Source: Streptomyces gelaticus
Lineage (GTDB): Bacteria > Actinomycetota > Actinomycetes > Streptomycetales > Streptomycetaceae
Direction: 5' to 3'
Assembly: GCF_014649535.1 (NCBI RefSeq)
Contig: NZ_BMTF01000026.1
Location: 43,543 to 107,542 of the forward strand
DNA length: 64,000 nt
Part shown: positions 1 through 6,882 of the stretch, piece after piece
Layout of the letters: the number at the start of each line of letters is the position of its first letter
How positions within the stretch are numbered: the first letter of the stretch is position 1
Notes under the pieces: model-generated
Database searches by the model: none
What the model saw: only the letters and a program-made list of their open reading frames with translations
What the model was told of the DNA's origin: nothing
Position numbers and translations under genes: made by a program

Positions 1-1299
1 CACCCCGCCCGCGCACGGCAACTACTCACCAACGGCCGCGCCGTCGTCGCGCGGCACACTCCCTTCACCATCCGCCTCAAGGACCGCACGGACGCCGACT
101 CCCAGGTCGACGGCGTACAACTGCGCATCGATCCCGGTTCGAAAGGAACCGGAATCGCGATCACCGAAACGAAACAGGAATCCACCCCGGACGGAGCAGC
201 CACGACCGTACGGCGCGGGCTCATGTCGATCGAACTGCGACACCGCGGCTGGCAGATCCACCGCGCCATGCGGCAACGAGCCGGATACCGCCGCAGACGG
301 CGCTCGGCGAACCGCCGCTACCGCGCCCGCAGATCACACAACCGCACCCGCCCGAAAGGCTGGCTGCCGCCCTCGGTGCAACATCGGGTCGACACCACAC
401 TGGCGACCGCACACCGTCTCTCCCAGTACGCACCGATCTCCGAGATCCACATCGAGCAGGTCGCCTTCGACACCCACGCCATGAGCGCGGGCTGCGACCT
501 CACCACCGCCGAGTACCGCAGCGGCACTCTCGCGGGAACCGAGATCCGCGAATACCTGCTCGCCACGTGGGGACGCACCTGCGCCTACTGCGGAGCCTCC
601 GGCGTGCCCCTGAACATCGACCACATCCGGCCCCGCAGCCGCGGCGGCTCCAACCGCGTCTCCAACCTCACCCTCGCCTGCATCAGCTGCAACCAGGCCA
701 AAGGCTCCACCCACGTCGAAGAATTCCTGGCCCACCACCCCGCCCGCCTCGCGGCCATCCGCGCACAGATCAAGTCACCGCTCCGCGACGCCGCCGTCAT
801 GAACGCGACCAGACAGCTGCTCACAGACGCCCTCGCCGGCCTCGGGAAACCGGTGCTGACCTGGTCGGGAGGTCGTACGAAGTGGAACCGCACCGCCATG
901 GGTCTGCCGAAGACCCACACGCTCGACGCCCTCTGCGTCGGACAGCTCAACCACGAGGCGGGCAACAGGATTGTCCGCGTGCCCCAGCAGGTCCAGGTGA
1001 TCACGGCGACAGGGCGCGGAAGCTACGCCCGTACCACTCCCGACCGGTACGGATTCCCCCGGCTCACCCGTGCGCGCAGGAAGCGGCACCACGGCTTCGC
1101 CACCGGCGACCTCGTCCACGCCTCCGTGCCCAGGGGCAACTGGGCGGGGACCTGGACCGGACGCGTCTCCGTGCGCGCCTCCGGAAAGCACAGCCTGGGC
1201 ACCCCCATGGGCCGCTTCACGGTGTCCCACGTGCACCTGCGGCTGCTGCAGCGGGCCGACGGGTACGCGTACAGCTGCCGGCAGGAGGCCGCCGAATAA
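1..1299 (+). CDS. iscB: IscB-type RNA-guided HNH/RuvC endonuclease, 5' end outside window
   Basis: IscB proteins are OMEGA-system nucleases that use an omega-RNA to cleave DNA and are the family ancestral to Cas9. The frame is open from base 1, so the ATG at 223 is internal. The visible 432 residues show, in order: the end of the PLMP-type N-terminal region (ARARQLLTNGRAVV); RuvC-I IDPGSKGTGIA with its Asp at codon 44; an arginine-rich bridge helix (GYRRRRRSANRRYRARR); RuvC-II with Glu in IHIEQVAFD; an HNH domain with two zinc Cys pairs (CAYC and CISC) around NIDHIRPRSRGG; RuvC-III KTHTLDALCVG; and a basic C-terminal domain. All recognisable catalytic residues are present, so the protein looks active. 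Only about 10-20 N-terminal residues should be missing. In characterised IscB loci the omega-RNA lies just upstream of the gene, which here is outside the window. No transposase is visible. The gene ends 5 bp before the promoter of the next unit. Confidence 0.93.
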   Translation, partial: HPARARQLLTNGRAVVARHTPFTIRLKDRTDADSQVDGVQLRIDPGSKGTGIAITETKQESTPDGAATTVRRGLMSIELRHRGWQIHRAMRQRAGYRRRRRSANRRYRARRSHNRTRPKGWLPPSVQHRVDTTLATAHRLSQYAPISEIHIEQVAFDTHAMSAGCDLTTAEYRSGTLAGTEIREYLLATWGRTCAYCGASGVPLNIDHIRPRSRGGSNRVSNLTLACISCNQAKGSTHVEEFLAHHPARLAAIRAQIKSPLRDAAVMNATRQLLTDALAGLGKPVLTWSGGRTKWNRTAMGLPKTHTLDALCVGQLNHEAGNRIVRVPQQVQVITATGRGSYARTTPDRYGFPRLTRARRKRHHGFATGDLVHASVPRGNWAGTWTGRVSVRASGKHSLGTPMGRFTVSHVHLRLLQRADGYAYSCRQEAAE

Positions 1300-1304
1300 A
1301 TGGG

Positions 1305-1333
1305 TTGTGGCGTCCCCCGCCCCTTCCTAGGCT
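1305..1333 (+). promoter_or_regulatory. Candidate housekeeping promoter for the small RNA unit
   Basis: TTGTGG at 1305-1310 and TAGGCT at 1328-1333 are separated by 17 bp, matching the streptomycete HrdB-type consensus well at both boxes. The predicted start is near 1340, just upstream of a strong Shine-Dalgarno sequence. The spacing, and the position right after the iscB stop, support a separate transcription unit. Confidence 0.6.
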
Positions 1334-1339
1334 GCTTCC

Positions 1340-1532
1340 AGCGAACGGAAAGGAGGTGTTCCAGAAGTGATTTCTTCTCGGACTCGTGAGGTGGCTGCGG
1401 GCTGACGCCCGTTGTCGCGCTCTTTGCAGTGCAGGCCGGTCGTCGGCCAATCCCAAGCAGTCACCGACCCGCAGGCTCGCCGGTAAGTCCGGCCGGCCCC
1501 TCCGCAAGGAGGGACCAGAGCCTGCGGGTTTC
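1340..1532 (+). ncRNA. Candidate structured small RNA with leader mini-ORF
   Basis: This roughly 190-nt unit starts at the predicted promoter and ends in a stem followed by TTTCT. Visible structure: hairpin cgggc-tgac-gcccg at 1398-1411. Then comes a perfect 12-bp closing stem (acccgcaggctc at 1467-1478 with gagcctgcgggt at 1518-1529) enclosing two further perfect hairpins. These are gccgg-taagt-ccggc at 1479-1493 and ccctcc-GCAA-ggaggg at 1498-1513, the second capped by a GNRA tetraloop. Together they form a three-way junction that could also act as the terminator. The unit lies between iscB and the 3' end of pdxH, so it could act in trans or antisense to pdxH readthrough. I vaguely recall a small RNA reported at the matching S. 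coelicolor locus but cannot confirm it. Confidence 0.6.
1367..1405 (+). CDS. 12-residue mini-ORF inside the small RNA
   Basis: A GTG start at 1367 lies 10 nt after an excellent ribosome site (AAAGGAGGTG, 1350-1359). It encodes the 12-residue peptide MISSRTREVAAG and stops at 1403-1405, inside the first hairpin. The combination of a near-consensus Shine-Dalgarno and a very short ORF directly after a promoter suggests a translated leader peptide or a dual-function RNA. The peptide has no run of one amino acid that would mark it as a classical attenuator. Confidence 0.45.
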   Translation: MISSRTREVAAG

Positions 1533-1564
1533 TGCATGTCCGAAGGGGCCGTGCCGGCCAGGCC

Positions 1565-2239
1565 CTACGGGCACAGGCGCTCGACGCGCCACTGCTCGCC
1601 CTCGCGCACGTACCTCAGCCGGTCGTGCAGCCGGTTCTCGTGGCCCTGCCAGAACTCGATCGTGTCGGGGACGACGCGGAAGCCGCCCCAATGCGGGGGC
1701 GCGGGGACCTGTTCACCCTCGGGGTAGCGGGCCGCCAGCTCCTCGTAGCGGGCGAGCAGCTCGTCGCGGGAGCCGATCACGGCGGACTGGGGGCTCGCCC
1801 AGGCGCCGAGCTGGGAGCCGTGCGGGCGGGTACGGAAGTAGGCCACCGTCTCGTCGCGGCCGATCCGGTCCGCCCGGCCGGTGACGATGACCTGGCGGGC
1901 CATCGGGTGCCAGGGGAAGAGCAGCGAGACGTACGGGTTGGCGGTGAGTTCGCGGCCCTTGCGGGACTCGTAGTTGGTGAAGAAGACAAAGCCGCGCGCG
2001 TCGTACTTCTTCAGCAGCACGGTGCGTGAGGACGGCCGGCCCTCGGGGGTGGCGGTGGAGACCACCATGGCGTTGGGCTCGTGGAGCAACCCTCCCACGG
2101 CGACCTGCCGGAACCAGTGGGCGAACTGCTGCATCGGGTCGGCGGCCAGCGTGTCCTCGGTGAAGCCCTCGGAGCGGTACTGCTCGCGCATCGCGGCCGG
2201 ATCGGTGGTGGAATCGGAGGGGGAGTCTGCGGTGGGCAC
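1565..2239 (-). CDS. pdxH: Pyridoxamine 5'-phosphate oxidase
   Basis: This FMN-dependent cytosolic oxidase converts pyridoxine or pyridoxamine 5'-phosphate to PLP in vitamin B6 salvage. The 224-residue protein has the usual family length. It carries the expected landmarks: MREQYRSEGF near the N-terminus, SRTVLLKKYDARGFVFFTNY in the FMN region, WHPMARQVIVTGRADRI, and the C-terminal segment ending RLCP. The GTG at 2239 was chosen because AGGA lies 8 nt upstream and the longer reading to 2347 adds a non-conserved Pro/Arg-rich tail. The gene is divergent from the citrate synthase gene. Its 3' end faces the small-RNA unit, whose terminal stem could also stop pdxH transcription. Confidence 0.92.
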   Translation of the reverse strand: MPTADSPSDSTTDPAAMREQYRSEGFTEDTLAADPMQQFAHWFRQVAVGGLLHEPNAMVVSTATPEGRPSSRTVLLKKYDARGFVFFTNYESRKGRELTANPYVSLLFPWHPMARQVIVTGRADRIGRDETVAYFRTRPHGSQLGAWASPQSAVIGSRDELLARYEELAARYPEGEQVPAPPHWGGFRVVPDTIEFWQGHENRLHDRLRYVREGEQWRVERLCP

Positions 2240-2351
2240 GGGGTCATCCTGCCGCAGCGGTCGAGTGGGCCCGGCAAGGAGGGGTAGGGAGCGCGGTGGG
2301 CAGTGGTCCGGGGCGGTGCCGATTCGGGGTGCTGTGCCGGATGTCACGCTT

Positions 2352-2401
2352 CCCCGTGTCGGGGTAAGCCGCCAATATCTTGAGGCAGGCCACTGTGGCC
2401 T
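2352..2401 (+). promoter_or_regulatory. Inverted repeats in the citrate synthase leader
   Basis: Two short inverted repeats lie in the pdxH-citA divergent region just before the citA start. They are ccccg-tgt-cgggg at 2352-2364 and aggccac-t-gtggcct at 2387-2401. They could be operator half-sites or leader hairpins. I see no convincing promoter boxes and cannot assign a regulator. Confidence 0.25.
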
Positions 2402-2430
2402 CCGCAGAGCCGTCGACCGAGGGAGCCGCC

Positions 2431-3540
2431 ATGTCCGACTTCGTACCGGGACTAGAGGGAGTCGTCGCCTTCGAGACGGAGATCGCCGAACCGGACAAGG
2501 AAGGCGGTGCGCTCCGCTACCGGGGTGTCGACATCGAGGATCTCGTCGGCCATGTGTCGTTCGGCAACGTCTGGGGCCTGCTGGTCGACGGGGCGTTCAA
2601 CCCCGGTCTGCCGCCCGCCGAGCCGTTCCCGATCCCGGTGCACTCCGGGGACATCCGGGTCGATGTGCAGTCCGCGCTGGCGATGCTCGCCCCGGTGTGG
2701 GGCCTGAGGCCACTGCTCGACATCGACGAGGAGACCGCGCGCAACGACCTGGCGCGGGCCGCCGTGATGGCGCTGTCGTACGTCGCCCAGTCGGCGCGCG
2801 GGCAGGGGCTGCCGATGGTCCCGCAGAGCGAGATCGACAAGGCGCAGTCGGTGGTCGAGCGGTTCATGATCCGCTGGCGGGGCGAGCCGGACCCCAAGCA
2901 TGTGAAGGCCGTCGACGCGTACTGGACGTCGGCCGCCGAGCACGGCATGAACGCCTCGACGTTCACCGCCCGCGTCATCGCGTCGACCGGCGCCGACGTG
3001 GCGGCGGCGCTGTCGGGCGCGGTGGGTGCGATGTCGGGGCCGCTGCACGGTGGTGCGCCGTCCCGGGTGCTCGGCATGATCGAGGAGATCGAGCGGACCG
3101 GCGACGCCGTCGCGTACGTGAAGAAGGCCCTGGACAAGGGCGAGCGGCTGATGGGCTTCGGGCACCGGGTCTACCGGGCGGAGGACCCGCGGGCGCGAGT
3201 ACTGCGGCGCACGGCCGAGGAGCTGGGCGCGCCGCGCTTCGAGGTGGCGCAGGCGCTGGAGAAGGCCGCCCTGGAGGAGCTGCACGCGCGGCGCCCGGAC
3301 CGGGTGCTGGCGACGAACGTCGAGTTCTGGGCGGCGATCATGCTGGACTTCGCGGAGGTTCCGGCGCACATGTTCACGTCGATGTTCACCTGCGCGCGCA
3401 CGGCGGGCTGGTCGGCGCACATCCTGGAGCAGAAGCGGACGGGGCGGCTGGTGCGTCCGTCGGCGCGGTACGTCGGTCCGGGGGCGCGCGACCCGCGGGA
3501 GATCGAGGGGTACGACCAGCTCGCGGATCTTGGGAATTGA
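2431..3540 (+). CDS. citA: Citrate synthase, second (CitA/citrate synthase 2) type
   Basis: It condenses acetyl-CoA with oxaloacetate, or possibly another 2-oxoacid or acyl-CoA. The 369-residue protein has the citrate synthase fold and motifs: HGMNAS (His171), GPLHGGAPS (His206) and FGHRVYRAEDPRA (His245). The usual third catalytic residue, Asp in NVDF-type motifs, is read here as Glu298 in TNVEFWAAIM. I believe Glu is usual in this actinobacterial subgroup, and it may mean altered substrate use. The ATG at 2431 follows GAGGGAGCCGCC. The longer frame to 2380 has no ribosome site. The gene is not in an operon: a minus-strand gene ends 22 bp downstream. Its place beside an acyl-CoA catabolic operon is compatible with a methylcitrate-like or auxiliary role, which is inference. 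Confidence 0.88.
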   Translation: MSDFVPGLEGVVAFETEIAEPDKEGGALRYRGVDIEDLVGHVSFGNVWGLLVDGAFNPGLPPAEPFPIPVHSGDIRVDVQSALAMLAPVWGLRPLLDIDEETARNDLARAAVMALSYVAQSARGQGLPMVPQSEIDKAQSVVERFMIRWRGEPDPKHVKAVDAYWTSAAEHGMNASTFTARVIASTGADVAAALSGAVGAMSGPLHGGAPSRVLGMIEEIERTGDAVAYVKKALDKGERLMGFGHRVYRAEDPRARVLRRTAEELGAPRFEVAQALEKAALEELHARRPDRVLATNVEFWAAIMLDFAEVPAHMFTSMFTCARTAGWSAHILEQKRTGRLVRPSARYVGPGARDPREIEGYDQLADLGN

Positions 3541-3561
3541 GCCCGATCCGAACGGGAGACC

Positions 3562-4146
3562 CTAGAGCTTGCCGCGGAGTGTGACGGTGCGGTGTCCGCC
3601 GAGGCGGCGCCGCACCTCCTGCTCGAAGTCGGGGGTCAGCTCCGCCCAGTTCCAGAAGGTGAGGCCGAGCTGCCCGCAGGCGTAGTAGCCGTCCTCCCAG
3701 CTCCATCGGTCGATGCCGGAGGGCCGGTGGCAGGAGGTGCATTCCACGGCCCCTTCGCCGCCCTTCTCCCAGTCCTCGAACCGGCCCGCGAACGGTTCCC
3801 AGGCATCGTCGACCGGGCACCAGGTGTCGTCGACCAGGCGGATGGTCGTGGCGCAGAGCGGACAGGTGGCCACGCCGGCCTCACCCTGGCCGCTGTCGAA
3901 GACGGTTCTTCCGGTCGCAATGTAGAGGCCGTTGCTCCACAGCTCGACCGGTTCGGGGTCGTCGACGGCCTTGGCGTAGTTCGGTCCTGGCGCGTTGCCG
4001 TAGCCGTCTGCATCGAGGACGCAGTCGGTGCGCTCGGCGTCGACGATTCCGTCGGCGATCAGCCGGTCCAGGAGCACGGCGCCGAGCCGTGCGGCGTCCT
4101 GTTCGGTGGCGTCGAGGTCGACGATGGTCTGGAAGTAATCACCCAC
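3562..4146 (-). CDS. Hypothetical zinc-ribbon-like protein
   Basis: This is a 194-residue acidic protein of unrecognised family. The N-terminal half includes YFQTIVDLDATEQDAARLGA. The central part has CPLC (near residue 105) and ECTSC about 40 residues later, a spacing typical of a split zinc ribbon, followed by an aromatic segment (WSWEDGYYACGQLG). The GTG at 4146 is chosen over longer readings that run into the TetR gene. Its ribosome site (GGGGGA, about 3 nt away) is closer than ideal. It starts 13 bp after the TetR stop and may be the last gene of that operon. It resembles Streptomyces hypothetical proteins; no function can be assigned. Confidence 0.7.
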   Translation of the reverse strand: MGDYFQTIVDLDATEQDAARLGAVLLDRLIADGIVDAERTDCVLDADGYGNAPGPNYAKAVDDPEPVELWSNGLYIATGRTVFDSGQGEAGVATCPLCATTIRLVDDTWCPVDDAWEPFAGRFEDWEKGGEGAVECTSCHRPSGIDRWSWEDGYYACGQLGLTFWNWAELTPDFEQEVRRRLGGHRTVTLRGKL

Positions 4147-4159
4147 AGGTCCCCCGTGG

Positions 4160-4753
4160 TCAGTCGAGTACGTCGTCCAGCAGCAGCGCCCACTGTGCCA
4201 CGACCCTCTGACGGCGGGCGGTGTCGTCGGTGAGGACGTTGGCAAGGCCGAGGCCGCGGGCCATGTCGAGGAGGCCCTGGACGGTTTCGCGCACACCGGG
4301 CCTGGTCTCGTCGGCGCCCAGCAGTTCGACGGCGATGCGGTGGGTCTCGCGGCCGACGCGGGCTTCGAGTTCGGTGACGCGGGGGCGGAGCTGTGCCTCG
4401 TTGGAGGCGGCGACCCAGAGTTGGAGCGCGGCGCGGAAGAGCGGGCCGGTGTAGAGGTCGACCAGTGCGGCGACGACGTCCGTGCGGCCCTGGACGGGCA
4501 GGGCGCGCAGCGCGGCGGAGCGTTCCTCGGCGACGTATTCGACGGCTGCGGTGAACAGGTCCTCGCGGGTGGGGAAGTGGTGCTGGGCGGCGCCCCGTGA
4601 GACGCCCGCGCGTTCGGCGACGACGGAGACGGTGGAGCCCGCCCAGCCGTGTTCGGCGAGGCAGGCGACGGCGGCTTCGAGGAGCCGGCGGCGGGTGGCC
4701 CGGCTGCGGTCCTGCTTGGGGGTCCGGTCGGTGGGGGGCGTCACAACACCCAT
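4160..4753 (-). CDS. TetR-family transcriptional repressor
   Basis: This 197-residue regulator has an N-terminal HTH of the TetR type (RRRLLEAAVACLAEHGWAGS, then VAERAGVSRGAAQHHFPTRE and DLFTAAVEY) and an all-helical ligand domain ending in WALLLDDVLD. Its start overlaps the 3' end of the enoyl-CoA hydratase gene by 13 bp, so it is co-transcribed with the acyl-CoA operon. TetR genes embedded in catabolic operons usually repress them in response to an acyl-CoA. The best candidate site here is the 14-bp palindrome at 13116-13129 in front of the first gene, which would give autoregulation. The pairing is inference. Confidence 0.9.
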   Translation of the reverse strand: MGVVTPPTDRTPKQDRSRATRRRLLEAAVACLAEHGWAGSTVSVVAERAGVSRGAAQHHFPTREDLFTAAVEYVAEERSAALRALPVQGRTDVVAALVDLYTGPLFRAALQLWVAASNEAQLRPRVTELEARVGRETHRIAVELLGADETRPGVRETVQGLLDMARGLGLANVLTDDTARRQRVVAQWALLLDDVLD

Positions 4754-5478
4754 GCGGGCTCCCGTCGTTCGAGGAAGGCCGTCATTCCTTCCCGTGCCTC
4801 GGCGGAGGCGAAGAGGGCCGCCGAGCGGGCGATGAGGTCTTCGGCATGCTGGTCGAAATTCTTCAGCACACTAGCCGTGACCAGCTCCTTCGATGCCGTC
4901 AGCCCCTGGGGGGACGCCTTGCGCAGGCCGTCCAGGACGGGGGCGAGGCCCTGGTCCACCTCTTCGGCGGCGAGCGTGATCAGGCCGATGCGGGCGGCCT
5001 CGGTGGCGTCGAAGCGTTCTCCGGTGAGGTAGTAGCGGGCGGCGGCGCGCGGGTCGGTGCGGGGCAGCAGGGGCAGGGAGATGACGGCGGGGGCGAGGCC
5101 GAGCCGGGATTCGGTGAGGGCGAAGGTGGCTCCGGGGCCGGCCGCGGAGATGTCGCAGGCACCGAGCAGGCCGAGGCCGCCCGCCCGTACATGGCCGGTG
5201 ACCCGGGCGACGACGGGTTTGGGCAGGGCGATGATCTGCCGCATCAGCGCGACGAGGGCGTGCGGCTCGGGCGGTGCGGTGAGGTCGGCGCCGGCGCAGA
5301 AGGTGTTGCCGGTGTGGGTGAGGACGACGGCCCGTACGGTGTCGTCGGCCGCGCAGGCGTCCAGGGCGGTGGCGAGCTCGCCGACCAGGGCCGCGGAGAG
5401 TGCGTTGCGGTTGGCGGGCGAGTCGAGGGTGAGCGTGGTGATGCCCCGGTCGTGGGCGGGGGCGGCGAGCGCCGTCAT
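4741..5478 (-). CDS. Enoyl-CoA hydratase/isomerase family protein
   Basis: This crotonase-fold protein of 245 residues probably hydrates a 2-enoyl-CoA or a related intermediate. It shows the CoA-binding and oxyanion-hole loops: NRNALSAALVGEL, FCAGADLT and GHVRAGGLGLLGACDISAAG, followed by ALTESRLGLAPAVIS. The GAGADL-like first oxyanion loop and the second GG segment are intact. The typical Glu pair of classical hydratases is partly changed (LTESRLGL keeps one Glu), so isomerase or lyase activity is possible. The ATG overlaps the stop of the preceding small ORF (ATGA), and the end overlaps the TetR gene, so it is coupled within the operon. Confidence 0.88.
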   Translation of the reverse strand: MTALAAPAHDRGITTLTLDSPANRNALSAALVGELATALDACAADDTVRAVVLTHTGNTFCAGADLTAPPEPHALVALMRQIIALPKPVVARVTGHVRAGGLGLLGACDISAAGPGATFALTESRLGLAPAVISLPLLPRTDPRAAARYYLTGERFDATEAARIGLITLAAEEVDQGLAPVLDGLRKASPQGLTASKELVTASVLKNFDQHAEDLIARSAALFASAEAREGMTAFLERREPAWVL

Positions 5479-5639
5479 GGGGGGGTCGTCTCCTTCTGGT
5501 GTCCTCGGCCGGTGGTGGTCCGGCGGGCGGAGGAGTCGCGGAGCTGTTCGGCGTACTCCTCCGCCGTGGCGAGCGGATGGACGGTGGTGGCGGTGGCTCC
5601 CAGGACCGCGTCAGGGACGGGCAGGCCGAGTGCCCGCAC
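5475..5639 (-). CDS. Small ORF between acyl-CoA dehydrogenase and hydratase genes
   Basis: The frame shows strong G/C-ending third positions over at least 75 codons, from just after the acyl-CoA dehydrogenase stop to a TGA that overlaps the hydratase ATG (ATGA). That coupling and codon pattern suggest real coding. The first conventional start in frame is the GTG at 5639 (54 residues, beginning VRALGLPVPDAVLGATATTV), but the coding look begins further upstream, near 5710. The true start may be non-canonical, or a 5' part may have been lost. No clear ribosome site is present. The family is unknown; it is not an obvious carboxylase epsilon subunit. It would otherwise be a 240-bp gap inside a tightly packed operon. 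Confidence 0.45.
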   Translation of the reverse strand: MRALGLPVPDAVLGATATTVHPLATAEEYAEQLRDSSARRTTTGRGHQKETTPP

Positions 5640-5721
5640 GGCCGGGTGGTCGCTGCGGAACGTGTGCGCCGTGGCGGTGGGCCCGTCGGAGCGGCGGTGC
5701 GGGGAGACGGACTGCCGTGTG

Positions 5722-6882
5722 TCAGTACGACTTGGGCAGGCCCAGGGACTGGTGGGAGACGTAGTTCAGGATCATTTCCCGGCTGACGGGGGCGATCCGG
5801 GCGACGCGGGCCGCCGTGATCAGGGAGGCGAGGCCGTACTCGCGGGTGAGGCCGTTGCCGCCGAGGGTGTGGACGGCCTGGTCGACGGCCTTGACGCAGG
5901 CTTCGCCGGCCGCGTACTTCGCCATGTTGGCGGCCTCGCCGGCGCCGATGTCGTCGCCGTCGTCGTAGAGCCGGGCGGCCTTCTGCATCATCAGCCGGGC
6001 CAGTTCCAGTTCGATGTGGGCCTGGGCGAGGGGGTGGGCGATGGCCTGGTGGGAGCCGATGGGTTCCTTCCACACCTGGCGGGTCTTCGCGTAGTCGACG
6101 GCGCGGGCGAGTGCGTAGCGGCCCATGCCGATGCCGAACGCGGCGGTCATGATGCGTTCGGGGTTGAGTCCGGCGAAGAGCTGGAGGAGTCCGGCATCCT
6201 CGTCCCCCACCAGGGCGTCGGCGGGCAGCCGTACGTCGTCGAGGACCAGCTCGAACTGCTTCTCCGGGGCCTGGAGTTCCATGTCGATCTGCGAGCGCCG
6301 GAAGCCCGGGGCGTCGCGGGGGACGATGAAGAGGCAGGGCTTGAGCCTGCCGGACCTGGCGTCCTCGGTGCGGCCGACGACGAGGGTGGCGTCGGCGATG
6401 TCGACGCCGGAGACGAAGACCTTGCGGCCGGTGAGCAGCCAGTCCTCGCCGTCCTTGCGGGCGGTGGTGGTGATGCGGTGGGAGTTGGACCCGGCGTCGG
6501 GTTCGGTGATCCCGAAGGCCATGGTGAGGCTGCCGTCGGCGAGGCCGGGGAGCCACTGCCGCTGCTGGGCCTCGGTGCCGAAGCGGGCGATGACGGTGCC
6601 GCAGATCGCCGGGGAGACCACCATCATGAGCAGCGGGCTGCCTGCCGCGCCCAATTCCTCCAGGACGATGGAGAGTTCGGCCATGCCGCCGCCTCCGCCG
6701 CCGTACTCCTCGGGCAGGTTCACGCCGAGATAGCCGAGCTTGGCGGCTTCGGCCCACAGTTCGCGCGGATGGGCGCCGCCACGGACGACGGAGGTGGTGT
6801 AGTCGCGTCCGTAGCGCTTTCCGAGGGCGGCGACGGCGGCGCGCAGGGCCTGGTGCTCTTCGGTTTCGAGGACGGTGCTCAT
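5722..6882 (-). CDS. Acyl-CoA dehydrogenase
   Basis: This FAD-dependent alpha,beta-dehydrogenase of short or branched acyl-CoA has 386 residues. It carries the family signatures MAFGITEPDAGSNSHRI (FAD/substrate loop), a middle beta domain, NPERIMTAAFGIGMGRYALA, and the C-terminal block LGGNGLTREYGL. In that block the Glu after Arg sits at the usual catalytic-base position of short-chain members. The ATG at 6882 overlaps the carboxylase alpha stop by 4 bp (ATGA), so translation is coupled. In this operon it would feed the enoyl-CoA to the biotin carboxylase, as in leucine, isovalerate or acyclic terpenoid breakdown. The substrate is inferred from context. Confidence 0.93.
   Translation of the reverse strand: MSTVLETEEHQALRAAVAALGKRYGRDYTTSVVRGGAHPRELWAEAAKLGYLGVNLPEEYGGGGGGMAELSIVLEELGAAGSPLLMMVVSPAICGTVIARFGTEAQQRQWLPGLADGSLTMAFGITEPDAGSNSHRITTTARKDGEDWLLTGRKVFVSGVDIADATLVVGRTEDARSGRLKPCLFIVPRDAPGFRRSQIDMELQAPEKQFELVLDDVRLPADALVGDEDAGLLQLFAGLNPERIMTAAFGIGMGRYALARAVDYAKTRQVWKEPIGSHQAIAHPLAQAHIELELARLMMQKAARLYDDGDDIGAGEAANMAKYAAGEACVKAVDQAVHTLGGNGLTREYGLASLITAARVARIAPVSREMILNYVSHQSLGLPKSY

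Noticed and set aside
1..222. IscB starting at ATG 223
   Set aside because: The frame is open from base 1 and carries the RuvC-I IDPGSKGTGIA motif before the ATG, so 223 is internal.
5475..5639. Acyl-CoA carboxylase epsilon subunit
   Set aside because: The small ORF has no similarity I can see to known epsilon subunits, so no such name was given.
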